Shown here piece after piece: positions 19,143 through 28,158 of a DNA stretch of 64,000 bases. Position 1 is the stretch's first letter; each line of letters begins with the position of its first letter. The notes below the pieces were generated by a model. That model was not told the origin of the DNA. It saw only the letters and a program-made list of their open reading frames with translations, and did no database searches. This DNA comes from CAYPGJ01 sp050174775 (lineage in GTDB: Bacteria > Planctomycetota > Phycisphaerae > Phycisphaerales > UBA1924). The translations under genes were made by a program, and so were the position numbers. The stretch spans positions 1,008,158 to 1,072,157 of the forward strand of contig JBFXJP010000001.1 of assembly GCA_050174775.1 (NCBI GenBank). The letters run 5' to 3'.

Positions 19143-20168
19143 TCAGCGGGATCGGGTCTTTTTCGGGCCGTCGGGCGTGGAGGTCGAGGCTCGTCGGACG
19201 GCGTCGAGGCTGACGATCTCGAAGGCGAGGTGCGCGGCCAGCATGGCCGTGATTCCCGCCACGTCGCGGTCGGGTAGGACTTCGACGAGGTCGCCCCCGA
19301 CCACGTTGACGCCCTTCCAGGAGCGGACGAGGGCCAGGGCTTCCCATGAGGAGAGGCCACCGACGGAGAGGGTGCCGGTGCCGGGCGCGAAGGCGGGATC
19401 GACGGCGTCGATGTCGAAGGAGACGTAGGTCTCGCGGTCCTTGAGGCGTTTCAGGAAGTCACGGATGACGGCGGCGCCGGAGTCCCGGTATTGCTCGCAG
19501 GTGACGATGGTGACGCCGTGCTTGCGGGCGTAGTCGAGGTCGCGCTTGGTGTTGAGTGGTCCCTTGATGCCGACGGAGAGCATGGCTTCGGGGTCGATGA
19601 GTCCTTCCTCGACGGCGCGGATGAAGGGAGAGGCGTGGCTGTATCGCTCGCCGAGGGTTTGATCGACGGTGTCGAGGTGGGAGTCGACGTGGAGGAGGGC
19701 GAGGCCTTTCTTGGGCTTGCCTCGTCGAGCCCAGGTGGCGCGGAGGTTGGCGAGCGCGATGGAGTGGTCTCCGCCGAGGGCGAAGAGCTTGGTGTGGTCG
19801 GGGTCTGCGAGGGTGAGGGCGTGCGCGGAGGCGTCGCGTGCGGTTGATTCGCAGTCGAAGGTGTTGATGGGTGCGTCGCCTGCGTCGGCGAGGCTGAGGA
19901 TCTCGGTGACGGTGATGTCGTGGACGAGGTGGTAGGGCTTGAGGTACTGGGAGGCTTCGCGGATGGCGCGGGGGCCAAAGCGGGCGCCGGGGCGGTAGGT
20001 GGTTCCGGTGTCGAAGGGGATGCCGTAGAAGGCCCAGTCGAGGGGGAGCGCATCGTTGGAGACGTCTTCGAGGCGCGGGTATCGGGCGAAGGTGCAGAGC
20101 CCGGCGAAGCGGGGCGTGACTCTGGGGTCGGGGAGCTTGGTGCGGCCGTTGTCTGGTCGTACGGTCAT
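19143..20168 (-). CDS. Ureohydrolase (agmatinase/arginase family)
   Basis: A 341-residue manganese-dependent ureohydrolase that splits a guanidino group to urea and an amine. Family motifs are clear: PFDTGTTYRPGARFGPRAIR, LGGDHSIALANL, HVDSHLDT (family form DAHxD, here DSHLD) and SFDIDAVDPAFAPGTGT. The loop YSHASPFIRAVEEG carries the second His. Agmatine, arginine, guanidinobutyrate or guanidine could be the substrate and sequence alone does not decide. The start at MTVRPDNG has only a weak ribosome binding site; the open frame continues far upstream but that part is antisense to a real gene. An arginase role would fit the arginine-catabolism genes nearby. Confidence 0.9.
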   Translation of the reverse strand: MTVRPDNGRTKLPDPRVTPRFAGLCTFARYPRLEDVSNDALPLDWAFYGIPFDTGTTYRPGARFGPRAIREASQYLKPYHLVHDITVTEILSLADAGDAPINTFDCESTARDASAHALTLADPDHTKLFALGGDHSIALANLRATWARRGKPKKGLALLHVDSHLDTVDQTLGERYSHASPFIRAVEEGLIDPEAMLSVGIKGPLNTKRDLDYARKHGVTIVTCEQYRDSGAAVIRDFLKRLKDRETYVSFDIDAVDPAFAPGTGTLSVGGLSSWEALALVRSWKGVNVVGGDLVEVLPDRDVAGITAMLAAHLAFEIVSLDAVRRASTSTPDGPKKTRSR

Positions 20169-20385
20169 GGGGGTGATGGTACGGGAGTGCGGACCCGGCC
20201 ATAGGCAGAACCGGCGGCCCTCGATTTCGACAAGATTGGGTGATCTTGGGCTGAAAGGGGTTGATCGACCCCCCGGATTTCGTAGCGTATTCCTCGGCAG
20301 TGTCCGGTAGATGCCCTCAGGCAAGGACCTGTCGCCCCGAGGCTTGCGCCCGCGGGCATCCCTGGTAGGCGAAGGAGCACGTCCC

Positions 20386-21780
20386 ATGCGATCGATTCGT
20401 TCGACTCTCGTTTTTGTGTCTGTGGCCGGTCTTTGCGCTGCGGCGAGCGCGGGTCCGTTCGGCCTGATCTCTCCGATCTTTTCGAGCATCGCGGGCGCCC
20501 CGTCGAACGCCGTGCCCGGGATGGGCGGCCTGGGGTTCTTCAGCGGGACTGCCGTGTTCGAGCGTCCGTACCGGAGCGCTGACGGCAGCCGCTGGGTGAT
20601 GCGTGCGCGTTCGAACAACGCGACGGTCAACGACTGGATGATCATTTCGGGGATGGGGCCGTCGGCGGCGGGCGCGCAGGTGGTGCTGCAGGAGGGCCAG
20701 GCTACGCCTTGGGACCCGAACGTGAACGTGGAGACGATCGTCCGCCGGAACGTCGGGATCAACAACAACGGCGACATCGCGATGGTTGCGAACACGAACG
20801 GCGCGACGGCGAGCGATGAGCACATCGTTCGCCGGAACGCGAGCGGGACGTGGGACGTGATCGCGCGTGAGGGCGACGCGACGCCGGCGGGCGGGGCGTA
20901 CGGTCTGACGCTGGACTCGGCGCACATCCTGAACAACGGGGACGTCGGGTTCATCAACACGAGCGTGACGGGTCTGACGACGGCGACGAACGCGATCGCG
21001 GTTCGCGGCGGCTCGCTGATCGCGCACAAGGGCGTGACCATCCCGGGCAACCAGGCGGGCGGGGCGACTGCTGCGTGGCAGAACTTCACGACGGACGAGT
21101 TCTACACGTCTGCGGACGGCGCGCACTACATGCTGACCGGCGACACGGACGACGCGACGACGGTGGACGGCGTGATCGTGGTGGACGGCCAGGTGGTGAT
21201 CCAGGAGGGCGTGACGGTGCTCTCCGGGTTCTCGAACCCGGTGTCGACGACGAACCGTGAGGCGTTCATGATGTCCAACGGGGACTGGTACGCCCGCGGG
21301 TCGAACTCGACGGACAACCTCGACTGGGTCGTGCAGAACGGGAACGTGATCGCGCGGACGGGCGACACGATCACGGGCTCGACGAGCGAGCGGTTCAGCG
21401 ACACGGCGGGCTTCACGGCCACGTTCTTCTTCATGGCCGGCGACAACAACGGGAACTACGTCGTGGGCGGCGTGACGGACGCGGCGGACCCGAGCGCGAA
21501 CGCGGTGCTGATCTACAACGGGACGACGGAGCTGATCCGTGAGGGCGCGATGGTCGACATCAACGGCGACGGCCTGATGAACGACGACGCGTTCGTGTCG
21601 GTGTTCAACAACGACGACGGGTTCCTGACGGACGACGGGCACTTCTACTTCACGGCGGATCTGCGCGACGCGACAGGCGCGACGATCGGCCAGGCGTTCC
21701 TGGTGATGCAGGTGCCGGCGCCGAGCGGGGCGCTGGTGCTGGGCGCCGCCGGGCTCGCGGCGATGCGTCGTCGTCGGTGA
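20386..21780 (+). CDS. Secreted NxxGxxAF-repeat-like protein with VPAP sorting signal
   Basis: A 464-residue exported protein. It has a signal peptide (STLVFVSVAGLCAAASA), then a repetitive region with NNNGDIAMVA, LNNGDVGFI, DNNGNYVVGG and similar turns, resembling the planctomycete NxxGxxAF tandem-repeat family. It ends with VPAPSGALVLGAAGLAAM followed by four Arg, a PEP-CTERM-like tripartite sorting signal of the VPAP type. An exosortase-like enzyme, not in this window, should process the tail. GAAGGAG lies about ten bases before the ATG. A strong terminator follows the gene, so it is probably monocistronic. Confidence 0.85.
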   Translation: MRSIRSTLVFVSVAGLCAAASAGPFGLISPIFSSIAGAPSNAVPGMGGLGFFSGTAVFERPYRSADGSRWVMRARSNNATVNDWMIISGMGPSAAGAQVVLQEGQATPWDPNVNVETIVRRNVGINNNGDIAMVANTNGATASDEHIVRRNASGTWDVIAREGDATPAGGAYGLTLDSAHILNNGDVGFINTSVTGLTTATNAIAVRGGSLIAHKGVTIPGNQAGGATAAWQNFTTDEFYTSADGAHYMLTGDTDDATTVDGVIVVDGQVVIQEGVTVLSGFSNPVSTTNREAFMMSNGDWYARGSNSTDNLDWVVQNGNVIARTGDTITGSTSERFSDTAGFTATFFFMAGDNNGNYVVGGVTDAADPSANAVLIYNGTTELIREGAMVDINGDGLMNDDAFVSVFNNDDGFLTDDGHFYFTADLRDATGATIGQAFLVMQVPAPSGALVLGAAGLAAMRRRR

Positions 21781-21813
21781 GCGGTTGTTGAAGGATTGAC
21801 GGAGGATTGAACG

Positions 21814-21843
21814 ACCGCCCCGCTTTGCCGCGGGGCGGTTTTT
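21814..21843 (+). terminator. Intrinsic terminator after VPAP protein gene
   Basis: Perfect ten-base-pair stem ACCGCCCCGC / GCGGGGCGGT with a six-base loop, directly followed by five T. It isolates the secreted-protein gene from the TSUP gene that starts 16 bases later. Confidence 0.92.
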
Positions 21844-21858
21844 CGTTGCGCCCGTAGG

Positions 21859-22656
21859 ATGGCGCGCGTGTCGTACGTGGTTGTCGGGATCGTCGCGTTG
21901 GTGGTGGCGGGTCTGACGCTGGTCTCGGGCTTCGGGCTCGGGACGCTGCTGATGCCGGTGTTTGCGTTGTTCTTTCCGGTGGAGGTGGCGATTGCAGCGA
22001 CGGCGGTGGCTCACCTGGTGAACAACGTGGTGAAGCTGGGGCTCGTGGGGAGGTGGGCTGTGTGGCGGGTGGTGTGGAGGTTCGGGGGGCCGGCGATGGC
22101 GGCGGCGTTCGTGGGGGCCGGGGCGCTGGCGTGGCTGGGGGAGATGCCCGTGATCGCGCGGTATGGGGTGGGTGGACGGGTGTTCGAGGCGACGCCGGTG
22201 AAGGTGGTGATCGGGGTGTTGATCGCGGGGTTTGTGGTGGTGGAGTGGGCGGCGAGGGTGAAGCGTGCGCGGGTGTCGGAACGGTGGTTGCCTGTGGGGG
22301 GCGCGGTGTCGGGGTTCTTCGGCGGGTTGTCGGGGCACCAGGGGGCGCTGCGGATGGTGTTTTTGGCGCGGTGCGGGCTGACAAAGGAGGAGATCGTGGG
22401 GACGTCTGCCGTGTGCGCGGTGATCGTGGACGTGGCGCGGCTGGTGGTGTACGGGGCGGCGGGGGCGAGCGCGCGGTTCGGGGGGGCGTTTGAGCGGGAG
22501 GCGCTGCCGCTGGTGGGTGTGGCGTGCGCGGGGGCTGCGGTGGGGTCGATCGTGGGGGCGCGGGTGATCGAGAAGGTGACGCTGGAGACGGTGCAGAGGG
22601 TGATCGGGGTGATGCTGCTGGTGACGGCGGGACTGCTTGTGGCTGGGGTGATCTGA
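21859..22656 (+). CDS. TSUP-family (TauE/SafE) membrane permease
   Basis: A 265-residue membrane protein with about eight hydrophobic helices and the two TSUP half-repeat signatures, SGFGLGTLLMP near the N terminus and SGFFGGLSGHQGALR in the second half. The family exports or imports sulfite, sulfoacetate, taurine-derived anions or other small organic acids; the substrate is not evident. It starts right after the upstream terminator with no clear ribosome binding site, so its promoter must overlap that terminator or the transcript must be very short at the 5' end. Confidence 0.88.
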   Translation: MARVSYVVVGIVALVVAGLTLVSGFGLGTLLMPVFALFFPVEVAIAATAVAHLVNNVVKLGLVGRWAVWRVVWRFGGPAMAAAFVGAGALAWLGEMPVIARYGVGGRVFEATPVKVVIGVLIAGFVVVEWAARVKRARVSERWLPVGGAVSGFFGGLSGHQGALRMVFLARCGLTKEEIVGTSAVCAVIVDVARLVVYGAAGASARFGGAFEREALPLVGVACAGAAVGSIVGARVIEKVTLETVQRVIGVMLLVTAGLLVAGVI

Positions 22657-22674
22657 GGGAGGACGGAATGAAAA

Positions 22675-22705
22675 CCGCCGAGCGCGCGGTGAGCGCACTC
22701 GGCGG
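22675..22705 (-). terminator. Hairpin terminator for the Cys-rich gene
   Basis: Stem CCGCCGAG / CTCGGCGG with a G/C-rich loop. On the minus strand it is followed by GTTTTCATT. It lies between the convergent TSUP and Cys-rich genes. Confidence 0.7.
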
Positions 22706-22753
22706 GATGGGGTTGTCACGCGCGGCGTGTCGTGGGCGCGCGGGATGGTTGGG

Positions 22754-22996
22754 TTAGCGCTGCGCCTTCATGGGGCAGGAGGCAGCGGCGGCGCAGTCGG
22801 GTGCGGCGTCGGCCTGCATGGGGCAGGCGTCGGCGGCGCAGCAGTCGGCGCACTTGTCACAGCAGGAGGCGGCGCAGCAATCGGCGCAGCAGGGCGAGCC
22901 GCAGCAGGAGGAGGTGGAGCTGGAGGTTGTGAAGGCGAGGGCGGTGAGGGAGAGGCCGGCGCCTGCGAGCAGGGCGAGGAACTTTCGCTTGTTCAT
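22754..22996 (-). CDS. Small secreted Cys-rich protein
   Basis: An 80-residue protein with an N-terminal export signal (FLALLAGAGLSLTALAF) followed by a mature part containing 14 Cys, many as CC pairs: SCCGSPCCADCCAASCCDKC and later ADCC, ACPM, DCAA, SCPM. The mature part has almost no hydrophobic core residues, so disulfide knots or metal clusters are the likely stabilising force. AAAGGGA lies upstream of the ATG. The stop is followed by a terminator. No named family is recognised. A metallothionein-like or copper-binding role is possible but not demonstrated. The gene follows another small exported Cys-containing protein on the same strand. Confidence 0.8.
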   Translation of the reverse strand: MNKRKFLALLAGAGLSLTALAFTTSSSTSSCCGSPCCADCCAASCCDKCADCCAADACPMQADAAPDCAAAASCPMKAQR

Positions 22997-23144
22997 GTGA
23001 GCATCCCTTTCGGGTTGATGTGTGAAACCGTGTGATGATGCGCGGCGCGCGGGGGCGCGGTCGACGACGTGTCGAACGCGTGCGCGCACGCGTAACTGAC
23101 GCCCCGGAACGGAGTTGTGGAGATGGTGGCCCCGGGAGGACCTG

Positions 23145-23576
23145 CTAGATGGTCCAGACGTTGAGGGTGGCGCGGCGCTGCGCGGGAGAGCAGGGCGCCG
23201 GCGCGAGCGCGAGGAGCGCGGGGGTTGGTCGGGGCGCGAGCGCGGGGAGCGTGCGGCCTGTTGGGAGGAGGGCGAGCGTGAGGGAGAGTTTGCCGGAGAG
23301 GGGCTCGGTCTTGGCCGGGTCCGCCGCGAGCATCTCGCAGCAGGACGATGGACGAGGCGCCGGCGCTCGCTCCGGCGCCCCGTCCTTCGTTTCGGTGTGA
23401 GTGGATGCGGGTTTGCGGCAGCAGGTGGAGGGCGTGTCGGAGGGGAGAGAGGAGTCGATCGCAACGGGGATGAGGGGGGCGGAGCAGGCGCCGCCGAGGG
23501 ACATGGAGAGGCTGCACGCGGTGAGTGAGACACGCGCGAGGGCGAGGATCAGGATGGTGAGGAGAAGGCGGGGCAT
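23145..23576 (-). CDS. Small exported protein with paired cysteines, function unknown
   Basis: A 143-residue protein starting with a lipoprotein-like signal (LLTILILALARVSLTAC). The middle carries two CC pairs (STCCRKP and SSCCEML), and the rest is rich in Pro, Ala and Leu (TGRTLPALAPRPTPALLALA). Its proximity to the 14-Cys protein (about 150 bases upstream on the same strand) suggests related function in metal or redox handling. The coding call rests on the signal peptide and uninterrupted frame; no family was recognised. Confidence 0.6.
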   Translation of the reverse strand: MPRLLLTILILALARVSLTACSLSMSLGGACSAPLIPVAIDSSLPSDTPSTCCRKPASTHTETKDGAPERAPAPRPSSCCEMLAADPAKTEPLSGKLSLTLALLPTGRTLPALAPRPTPALLALAPAPCSPAQRRATLNVWTI

Positions 23577-23650
23577 GGGTTGTGGGCGCTCGGCCCAGAG
23601 GTGATATGCCCGAGCGGGTTGCGGGTTTCAGGGGGAGTGCGGGCGCGCGG

Positions 23651-25222
23651 TTATTTGACCCAGGCATCGTCGAAGGACATGCCTTCGGCGAGCGTGGCCG
23701 TGCTGTCTTCCTCGACCATGGTGGCGACGGGGTATGCGCAGTAGTCGAGGCTGAAGGCGCCGGCGGGACGGTGGTTGCCGGAGTGGCCCAGGCCGCCGAA
23801 GGGGAGCTTGCTGCTGGCGCCCGCGGTGCCGGTGTTGACGTTGACGCAGCCGGCGCGGGCTTCGTGGAGGAAGCGGTGGGCGGCTTGCTTGTCGTGGGTG
23901 AAGATGGAGGCGGCCAGGCCGAAGCGGGAGGCGTTGGCCTGGTCGAGGGCGTCGTCGAGATTGGAGGTGAGGCTAAGACGGAGGATGGGGCCGAAGACTT
24001 CGAGGTCGCAGCCTGCGTCGCGGGAGAGGTCGCTAGAGAGGGAGAAGCGTGGCACGCGGACGATGCCCGGGGTGAGGTAGAAGCCGGAGTGGAGGGAGGG
24101 GTCGTTGAGGGGCTGGGCGCGGAGGAGGGATTCGCCGCCGGCCGAGAGGAGGGAGTCCTGGAAGAAGAGTGCGGCGCGGCGTGCGTCTTCGCGGATGATG
24201 GGTCCGGTGAAGACGGGTGTGGGCGGGTTGGTGGGGAGGCCTCGGGGGTTGCCGGTGACGAGGGCGCGGGCGGCGCTGATGAGGGCGGGGATGAAGCGGT
24301 CGGCGACGGCTTCGTGGACGATGACGCGGCGCGTGCTGGTGCAGCGTTGACCGGTGGTGTTGAAGGCGCAGCGGGCGACTTCGATGACGGCCTGTTTGAG
24401 GTCGGCGTCGGGGAGAACGATGGCGGGGTTGTTGCCGCCCATCTCGAGGGCAACGATGCGGCCGGGGTTGTCGAGGTTTGCGCTGAGGATGGCGCGGCCG
24501 ACGGGCCAGGAGCCGGTGAAGAGGATGCCGTTGATGCGGTCGTGGGCGGTGAGGCGTTTGGCGGTCTCGGCGGCGCCGTGCACGACGTTGACGACGCCTG
24601 CGGGGAAGCCGGCTTCGTGGAAGAGCTCTGCGAGGAGTTGTCCGACGGCCGGGGTTTTGTCGCTGGGCTTGAGGACGATGGTGTTGGCGAGGGCGAGTGC
24701 GGGGATGATGTGTCCGTTGGGGAGGTGGGCTGGGAAGTTGAAGGGGCCGATGACGGCCATGACGCCGTGGGGGCGGAAGCGGCAGGCTGCGACGCGGGAC
24801 TGGGTGAGGGGGAAGGAGAAGTCGGTGACGCGTGCGAGGCCGGAGTGCGCGGCGTCGTCGAGGGTGATGTCGACCTTGGCGCTGAGGGCGCCGGCTTCCT
24901 GGACGCATTCCCACCAGGCCTTGCCGGTTTCATCGCAGATGAGGTTTGCGATGTCGGCTGCGCGGGCCTTGCAGAGGTCGCGGTATTTGCGGAGGAGCGC
25001 GAAGCGGTCTTCGCGGGAGGTGGCGCGCCATGCGGGGAGTGCGCGCGCGGCGGCGTCGACGGCGAGATCGACGTGATCGAGGACGGGGGAGGCCTGCCAG
25101 ACGGTGTCGGCGGGGCGTGCGGGGTTGAAGGAGCGGATGGCGTCGCCTTGGAGGGGGAGTGCGTTGCCGTTGATGAGGTCGGACGGGGCGTTGCGCAGGG
25201 AGGGGTGCTTGTGTGCGGTCAT
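23651..25222 (-). CDS. astD: Succinylglutamate-semialdehyde dehydrogenase (AstD-like)
   Basis: A 523-residue aldehyde dehydrogenase. The AstD-type core shows GVMAVIGPFNFPAHLPNGH, VLKPSDKTP, LFTGSWPVGRAI, LEMGGNNPAIVLPDADL and the catalytic Cys in TTGQRCTSTRR. AstD oxidises N-succinylglutamate semialdehyde to N-succinylglutamate with NAD. Its start overlaps the astA stop (TGATG), so translation is coupled and the pathway assignment supported. The sequence is close to the proteobacterial AstD pattern throughout, with a slightly longer N terminus. Confidence 0.92.
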   Translation of the reverse strand: MTAHKHPSLRNAPSDLINGNALPLQGDAIRSFNPARPADTVWQASPVLDHVDLAVDAAARALPAWRATSREDRFALLRKYRDLCKARAADIANLICDETGKAWWECVQEAGALSAKVDITLDDAAHSGLARVTDFSFPLTQSRVAACRFRPHGVMAVIGPFNFPAHLPNGHIIPALALANTIVLKPSDKTPAVGQLLAELFHEAGFPAGVVNVVHGAAETAKRLTAHDRINGILFTGSWPVGRAILSANLDNPGRIVALEMGGNNPAIVLPDADLKQAVIEVARCAFNTTGQRCTSTRRVIVHEAVADRFIPALISAARALVTGNPRGLPTNPPTPVFTGPIIREDARRAALFFQDSLLSAGGESLLRAQPLNDPSLHSGFYLTPGIVRVPRFSLSSDLSRDAGCDLEVFGPILRLSLTSNLDDALDQANASRFGLAASIFTHDKQAAHRFLHEARAGCVNVNTGTAGASSKLPFGGLGHSGNHRPAGAFSLDYCAYPVATMVEEDSTATLAEGMSFDDAWVK

Positions 25223-26427
25223 CAGAGGCGGCTCTTTCGGGAGGCGGGGCGCTTCGTGGAGGACGGGGACTTCTTTGATTTCGACGTGGCGGGTTTGGAC
25301 TTGGGTTTGGAAGAGGAGGAGGCGGTACGGGTCGCGCCGACGATGTCGGTGGGGGTGACGTGGACGGTGTCGCCCTGTGAGACGGAGAGGGCGCGGAGGG
25401 CTGCTGCGGGGATTTTGATTCCCGCGGAACCTGCCGTGTCGGTGTAGTCGGTCATGACGGCCACGAAGGGCTCGTCGGCGCCGTCGGCGTGCACGACGCT
25501 GACGATGCCGGTGCGTTTGCCTTTGCCTGTGGGGATCGTGCCGGAGATTTCCGCGGCGCGGGTCTCGCGGACGAGGCCGACGTCGTCGGTGACGGCCTGG
25601 AGGTGGGGCCCGCCGTCGAAGGGGTCGACTCGGTCTTCGTAGACGAAGCCGACCTTCTCAAGGAGTCGGCGCGCGGGCATTGTTTCGGGGGCGACTTTGC
25701 CGATGGTCGCGCGGGCTTCGGGGGGGAGGAGGGAGAGGTAGATCTCTTCGCGCGGGAGAAGGCTGGTCATGAACTCGCGGGAGCGTTGGCAGAACTGGTC
25801 GGCTTCGGTGTAGGAGAGGTTGATGAAGCGGCGGCCGAAGTGCTCCCAGAAGGGGTTGAGGCCTTCGGGCGAGATGGGGGCCATCATTTCGGCAAGGAGG
25901 CTGTCGGAGAAATGGTCGCGATGTGCGCCGATGAAGTGGAAGCGGACGAAGGAGAGGAAGCGGCCCAGGTGGCCGCCTCGGAAGGTGGGCGCGAGGATGA
26001 GGCCGCCGACTTCGGTCGGGCCGGACTCGTCGAGGTGGAGCTGAACGGTGACGTGGGTGGAGCCGGTCTTGAGGTCGGAGGAGAACATCTCGCGCTTGCG
26101 CAGGTGGAGGGAGACGTTGGGGTTGCCGGGGCTGCCCATCTCCGCGATGACGGCTGAGGTGCCGATGGGCTGGCCGTGCTCATCCTCGAGGACGAACATG
26201 AAGTGTGGCGAGCGTCCGCCGGCTCCGCCGACGCCGTGACGGGCCTTGCCGTTGCGTGAGGGATCGTGCTCTTCTCCGCGGATGAGTGCGCGGAAGCATT
26301 CGCGGCTCCAGCGGATGCGTTCGGAGATGCCGTCCTTGTCCGCGGGGAGGTTGGTGAAGAAGACGGTCTTCGCCAGCTTGAGCAGCGTATCGAGGTCGTT
26401 CGGTCTGGCCTGTCTGATGCGGTACAC
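25222..26427 (-). CDS. astA: Arginine N-succinyltransferase (AstA)
   Basis: AstA transfers succinyl from succinyl-CoA to the alpha-amino group of arginine; some family members also accept ornithine. The 401-residue protein shows the acyltransferase fold with FTNLPADKDGI near the N terminus, GGLILAPTFRGGHLGRFLS, FWEHFGRRFINLSYTEAD and the late FVYEDRVDPFDGGPHLQA block. About 40 residues at the C terminus are a Lys/Ser-rich tail not found in typical AstA proteins. The start is GTG. It lies between the aminotransferase gene (66-base gap) and astD (overlapping), matching the C-A-D gene order of ast operons. Confidence 0.93.
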   Translation of the reverse strand: MYRIRQARPNDLDTLLKLAKTVFFTNLPADKDGISERIRWSRECFRALIRGEEHDPSRNGKARHGVGGAGGRSPHFMFVLEDEHGQPIGTSAVIAEMGSPGNPNVSLHLRKREMFSSDLKTGSTHVTVQLHLDESGPTEVGGLILAPTFRGGHLGRFLSFVRFHFIGAHRDHFSDSLLAEMMAPISPEGLNPFWEHFGRRFINLSYTEADQFCQRSREFMTSLLPREEIYLSLLPPEARATIGKVAPETMPARRLLEKVGFVYEDRVDPFDGGPHLQAVTDDVGLVRETRAAEISGTIPTGKGKRTGIVSVVHADGADEPFVAVMTDYTDTAGSAGIKIPAAALRALSVSQGDTVHVTPTDIVGATRTASSSSKPKSKPATSKSKKSPSSTKRPASRKSRL

Positions 26428-26493
26428 CGTGCGCTCCGTGCCGTTGGCGTGATCGTCCGTGTGGTGGCGTGTTCGTGGTTCGGAGGCTGGGGC

Positions 26494-27996
26494 TTACTTG
26501 TTCGTGCTTGCGACGGCGGCGAGGGACTGTTCGAGGAGTCCGAACGCGGTGGCCCAGTGCTCGTCCTTGAAGACGCCCAGGGGCGGGAGCATCCGGAGGT
26601 GGTACGGGCCGTGGCCGCAGTAGAAGACGATGAGCCCGTCGTCGAAGCACTGCCTGCAGAGCTTCATGACGGGGTCCTTCTTTCCGGCGAAGGGTGTGAG
26701 ACGGACCATGCCGCCGATGCCGCCGACGAGGTCGGTGACTTCATCGCATGGGGGGAACCATGCGGGGTGCTTTGCGATGAGGGCGCGTGCGTGCTTTTCG
26801 AAGGCCTTGAACTGGCGCGCGTGGAGGCCGGTGGCGCCGTAGCGGTCGTTCTCGGAGAGGCGGTCGATGATCCGGCTGCCGACGCGGATGGCTTCGGCGC
26901 TGCCGAGGAAGGTTGCGGAGAGGAGGCCGGGCTTGGGGTTGTATTCCTTGGTGTAGAGGGTGGCGCAGACCTGGGTCATCTTGCCCACGGTGCAGAGGTC
27001 GATGTATTCGCCGACGTTGAGGGCGTCGAAGGCGAACATCTCGGTGGTGCGGCCGAAGGTCTGGACCTCGTCGTCCCAGACGGCGATGCCTGCGTCCTTG
27101 CAGACCTTCATGAGCTCGACGAAGAACTCGCGCGGCGCGGTGTTGAAGCCGCCCTCGCCCTGGATGAGCTCGAAGATGAACGCGGCGTGCTGCTTGGGAT
27201 AGCGTTCGATGTACTGTCGCAGATGCCAGACGGCCATGTCGATCATGCGGGTCTGTCCGGAGACGTCGCCGGCGGTCATGCGCTTGGCGGCTGCGGCGTC
27301 GTAGAAGGGCATGTAATCGACGTGGGTGGAGAGGGGGATGCCTTCGCGTCCGCCCGCGGAGTCGCCGATCTGTGCCATGGTGACGGTGCGGCCCATGAAG
27401 CAGTGGCTGAAGGCGATGACGCGGCTCGCGGGCGCGTGCTTCTGGTAGCAGATCTTGATGGCGTTCTCGTTGGCGAGCGCGCCGGAGTTTGCGAGGAATG
27501 CGTGGGAGAGTCGGGAGTGCTTGGAGGCGGCGCGGACGAGTCGCTGCGCGAACTCGTAGGCCGCGGTGTTGGACTGCAGGTGTCCCTGCATGGCGATGTC
27601 TTCGGTTGCGGCTTCGAGGGCGGCGCCGATGAGGTCGGGGTCGGAGTGACCGAAGAACTGGACGCCGATGCCGCAGATCATGTCCATCTTGACGGAGCCG
27701 TCGGCCATTTCGACGAAGGGGCCGTTGCCGATGCCTGAGCCGAGGTATGGGTAGAGGAGCGCGCGGCCGCGTGACTCGCCGGCTTGTTCGAGCGTCTTGG
27801 CGTAGGCCTTGGCGGATGCGTCGCTGGCTGGTCCGCGGACTCCGGTGATGGCGGCCTGCTTTGCGCGGACTTCGTTCTGGATCGCTTCGATGGCGGCGCG
27901 TACGGCGGGGCTTTGGCGGAGCTGCTCGCCGACCGTTGTTGCGGAGTTGGTCTGACCGTGATTCACGCTCGCCTGCGTTGCCGTCCCTGCCGCCAT
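26494..27996 (-). CDS. astC: Class III aminotransferase of the ast operon (succinylornithine transaminase candidate)
   Basis: A 500-residue PLP-dependent class III aminotransferase. Visible elements are GSGIGNGPFVEMADGSVK, the pocket HAFLANSGALANENAIK, FELIQGEGGFNTAPREFF, DDEVQTFGRTTEMFAF and the PLP Lys in TVGKMTQVC. The protein is about 90 residues longer than E. coli AstC, with a long N-terminal helix-rich extension. Operon position directly before astA argues for transamination of N-succinylornithine with 2-oxoglutarate. Sequence alone does not exclude ornithine or other omega-amino substrates. Confidence 0.85.
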   Translation of the reverse strand: MAAGTATQASVNHGQTNSATTVGEQLRQSPAVRAAIEAIQNEVRAKQAAITGVRGPASDASAKAYAKTLEQAGESRGRALLYPYLGSGIGNGPFVEMADGSVKMDMICGIGVQFFGHSDPDLIGAALEAATEDIAMQGHLQSNTAAYEFAQRLVRAASKHSRLSHAFLANSGALANENAIKICYQKHAPASRVIAFSHCFMGRTVTMAQIGDSAGGREGIPLSTHVDYMPFYDAAAAKRMTAGDVSGQTRMIDMAVWHLRQYIERYPKQHAAFIFELIQGEGGFNTAPREFFVELMKVCKDAGIAVWDDEVQTFGRTTEMFAFDALNVGEYIDLCTVGKMTQVCATLYTKEYNPKPGLLSATFLGSAEAIRVGSRIIDRLSENDRYGATGLHARQFKAFEKHARALIAKHPAWFPPCDEVTDLVGGIGGMVRLTPFAGKKDPVMKLCRQCFDDGLIVFYCGHGPYHLRMLPPLGVFKDEHWATAFGLLEQSLAAVASTNK

Positions 27997-28158
27997 TGAG
28001 AGAACCGCCTTTCCGCTTCGAGGAGTCCTGTGGGGGCCGTGGTCCTGCGCGAGGTGCGCGGGGAGAGCGGCCCGAATCTCTGTTCATCGGCCGGACGGAC
28101 GCCGAACATCGCCCAACTCCTGACCGTCCCAGAACCATCCATCCTATTCAGGAGGGGA

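Noticed and set aside
20169..21089. Extending the ureohydrolase upstream to a 648-codon protein
   Set aside because: The extra residues are low-complexity and antisense to the VPAP gene; the conserved fold begins shortly after MTVRPDNG.
20317..22719. 800-codon open frame on the minus strand across the VPAP and TSUP genes
   Set aside because: Composed of Arg/His-rich low-complexity residues, crosses a terminator and is antisense to two genes with clear protein features.
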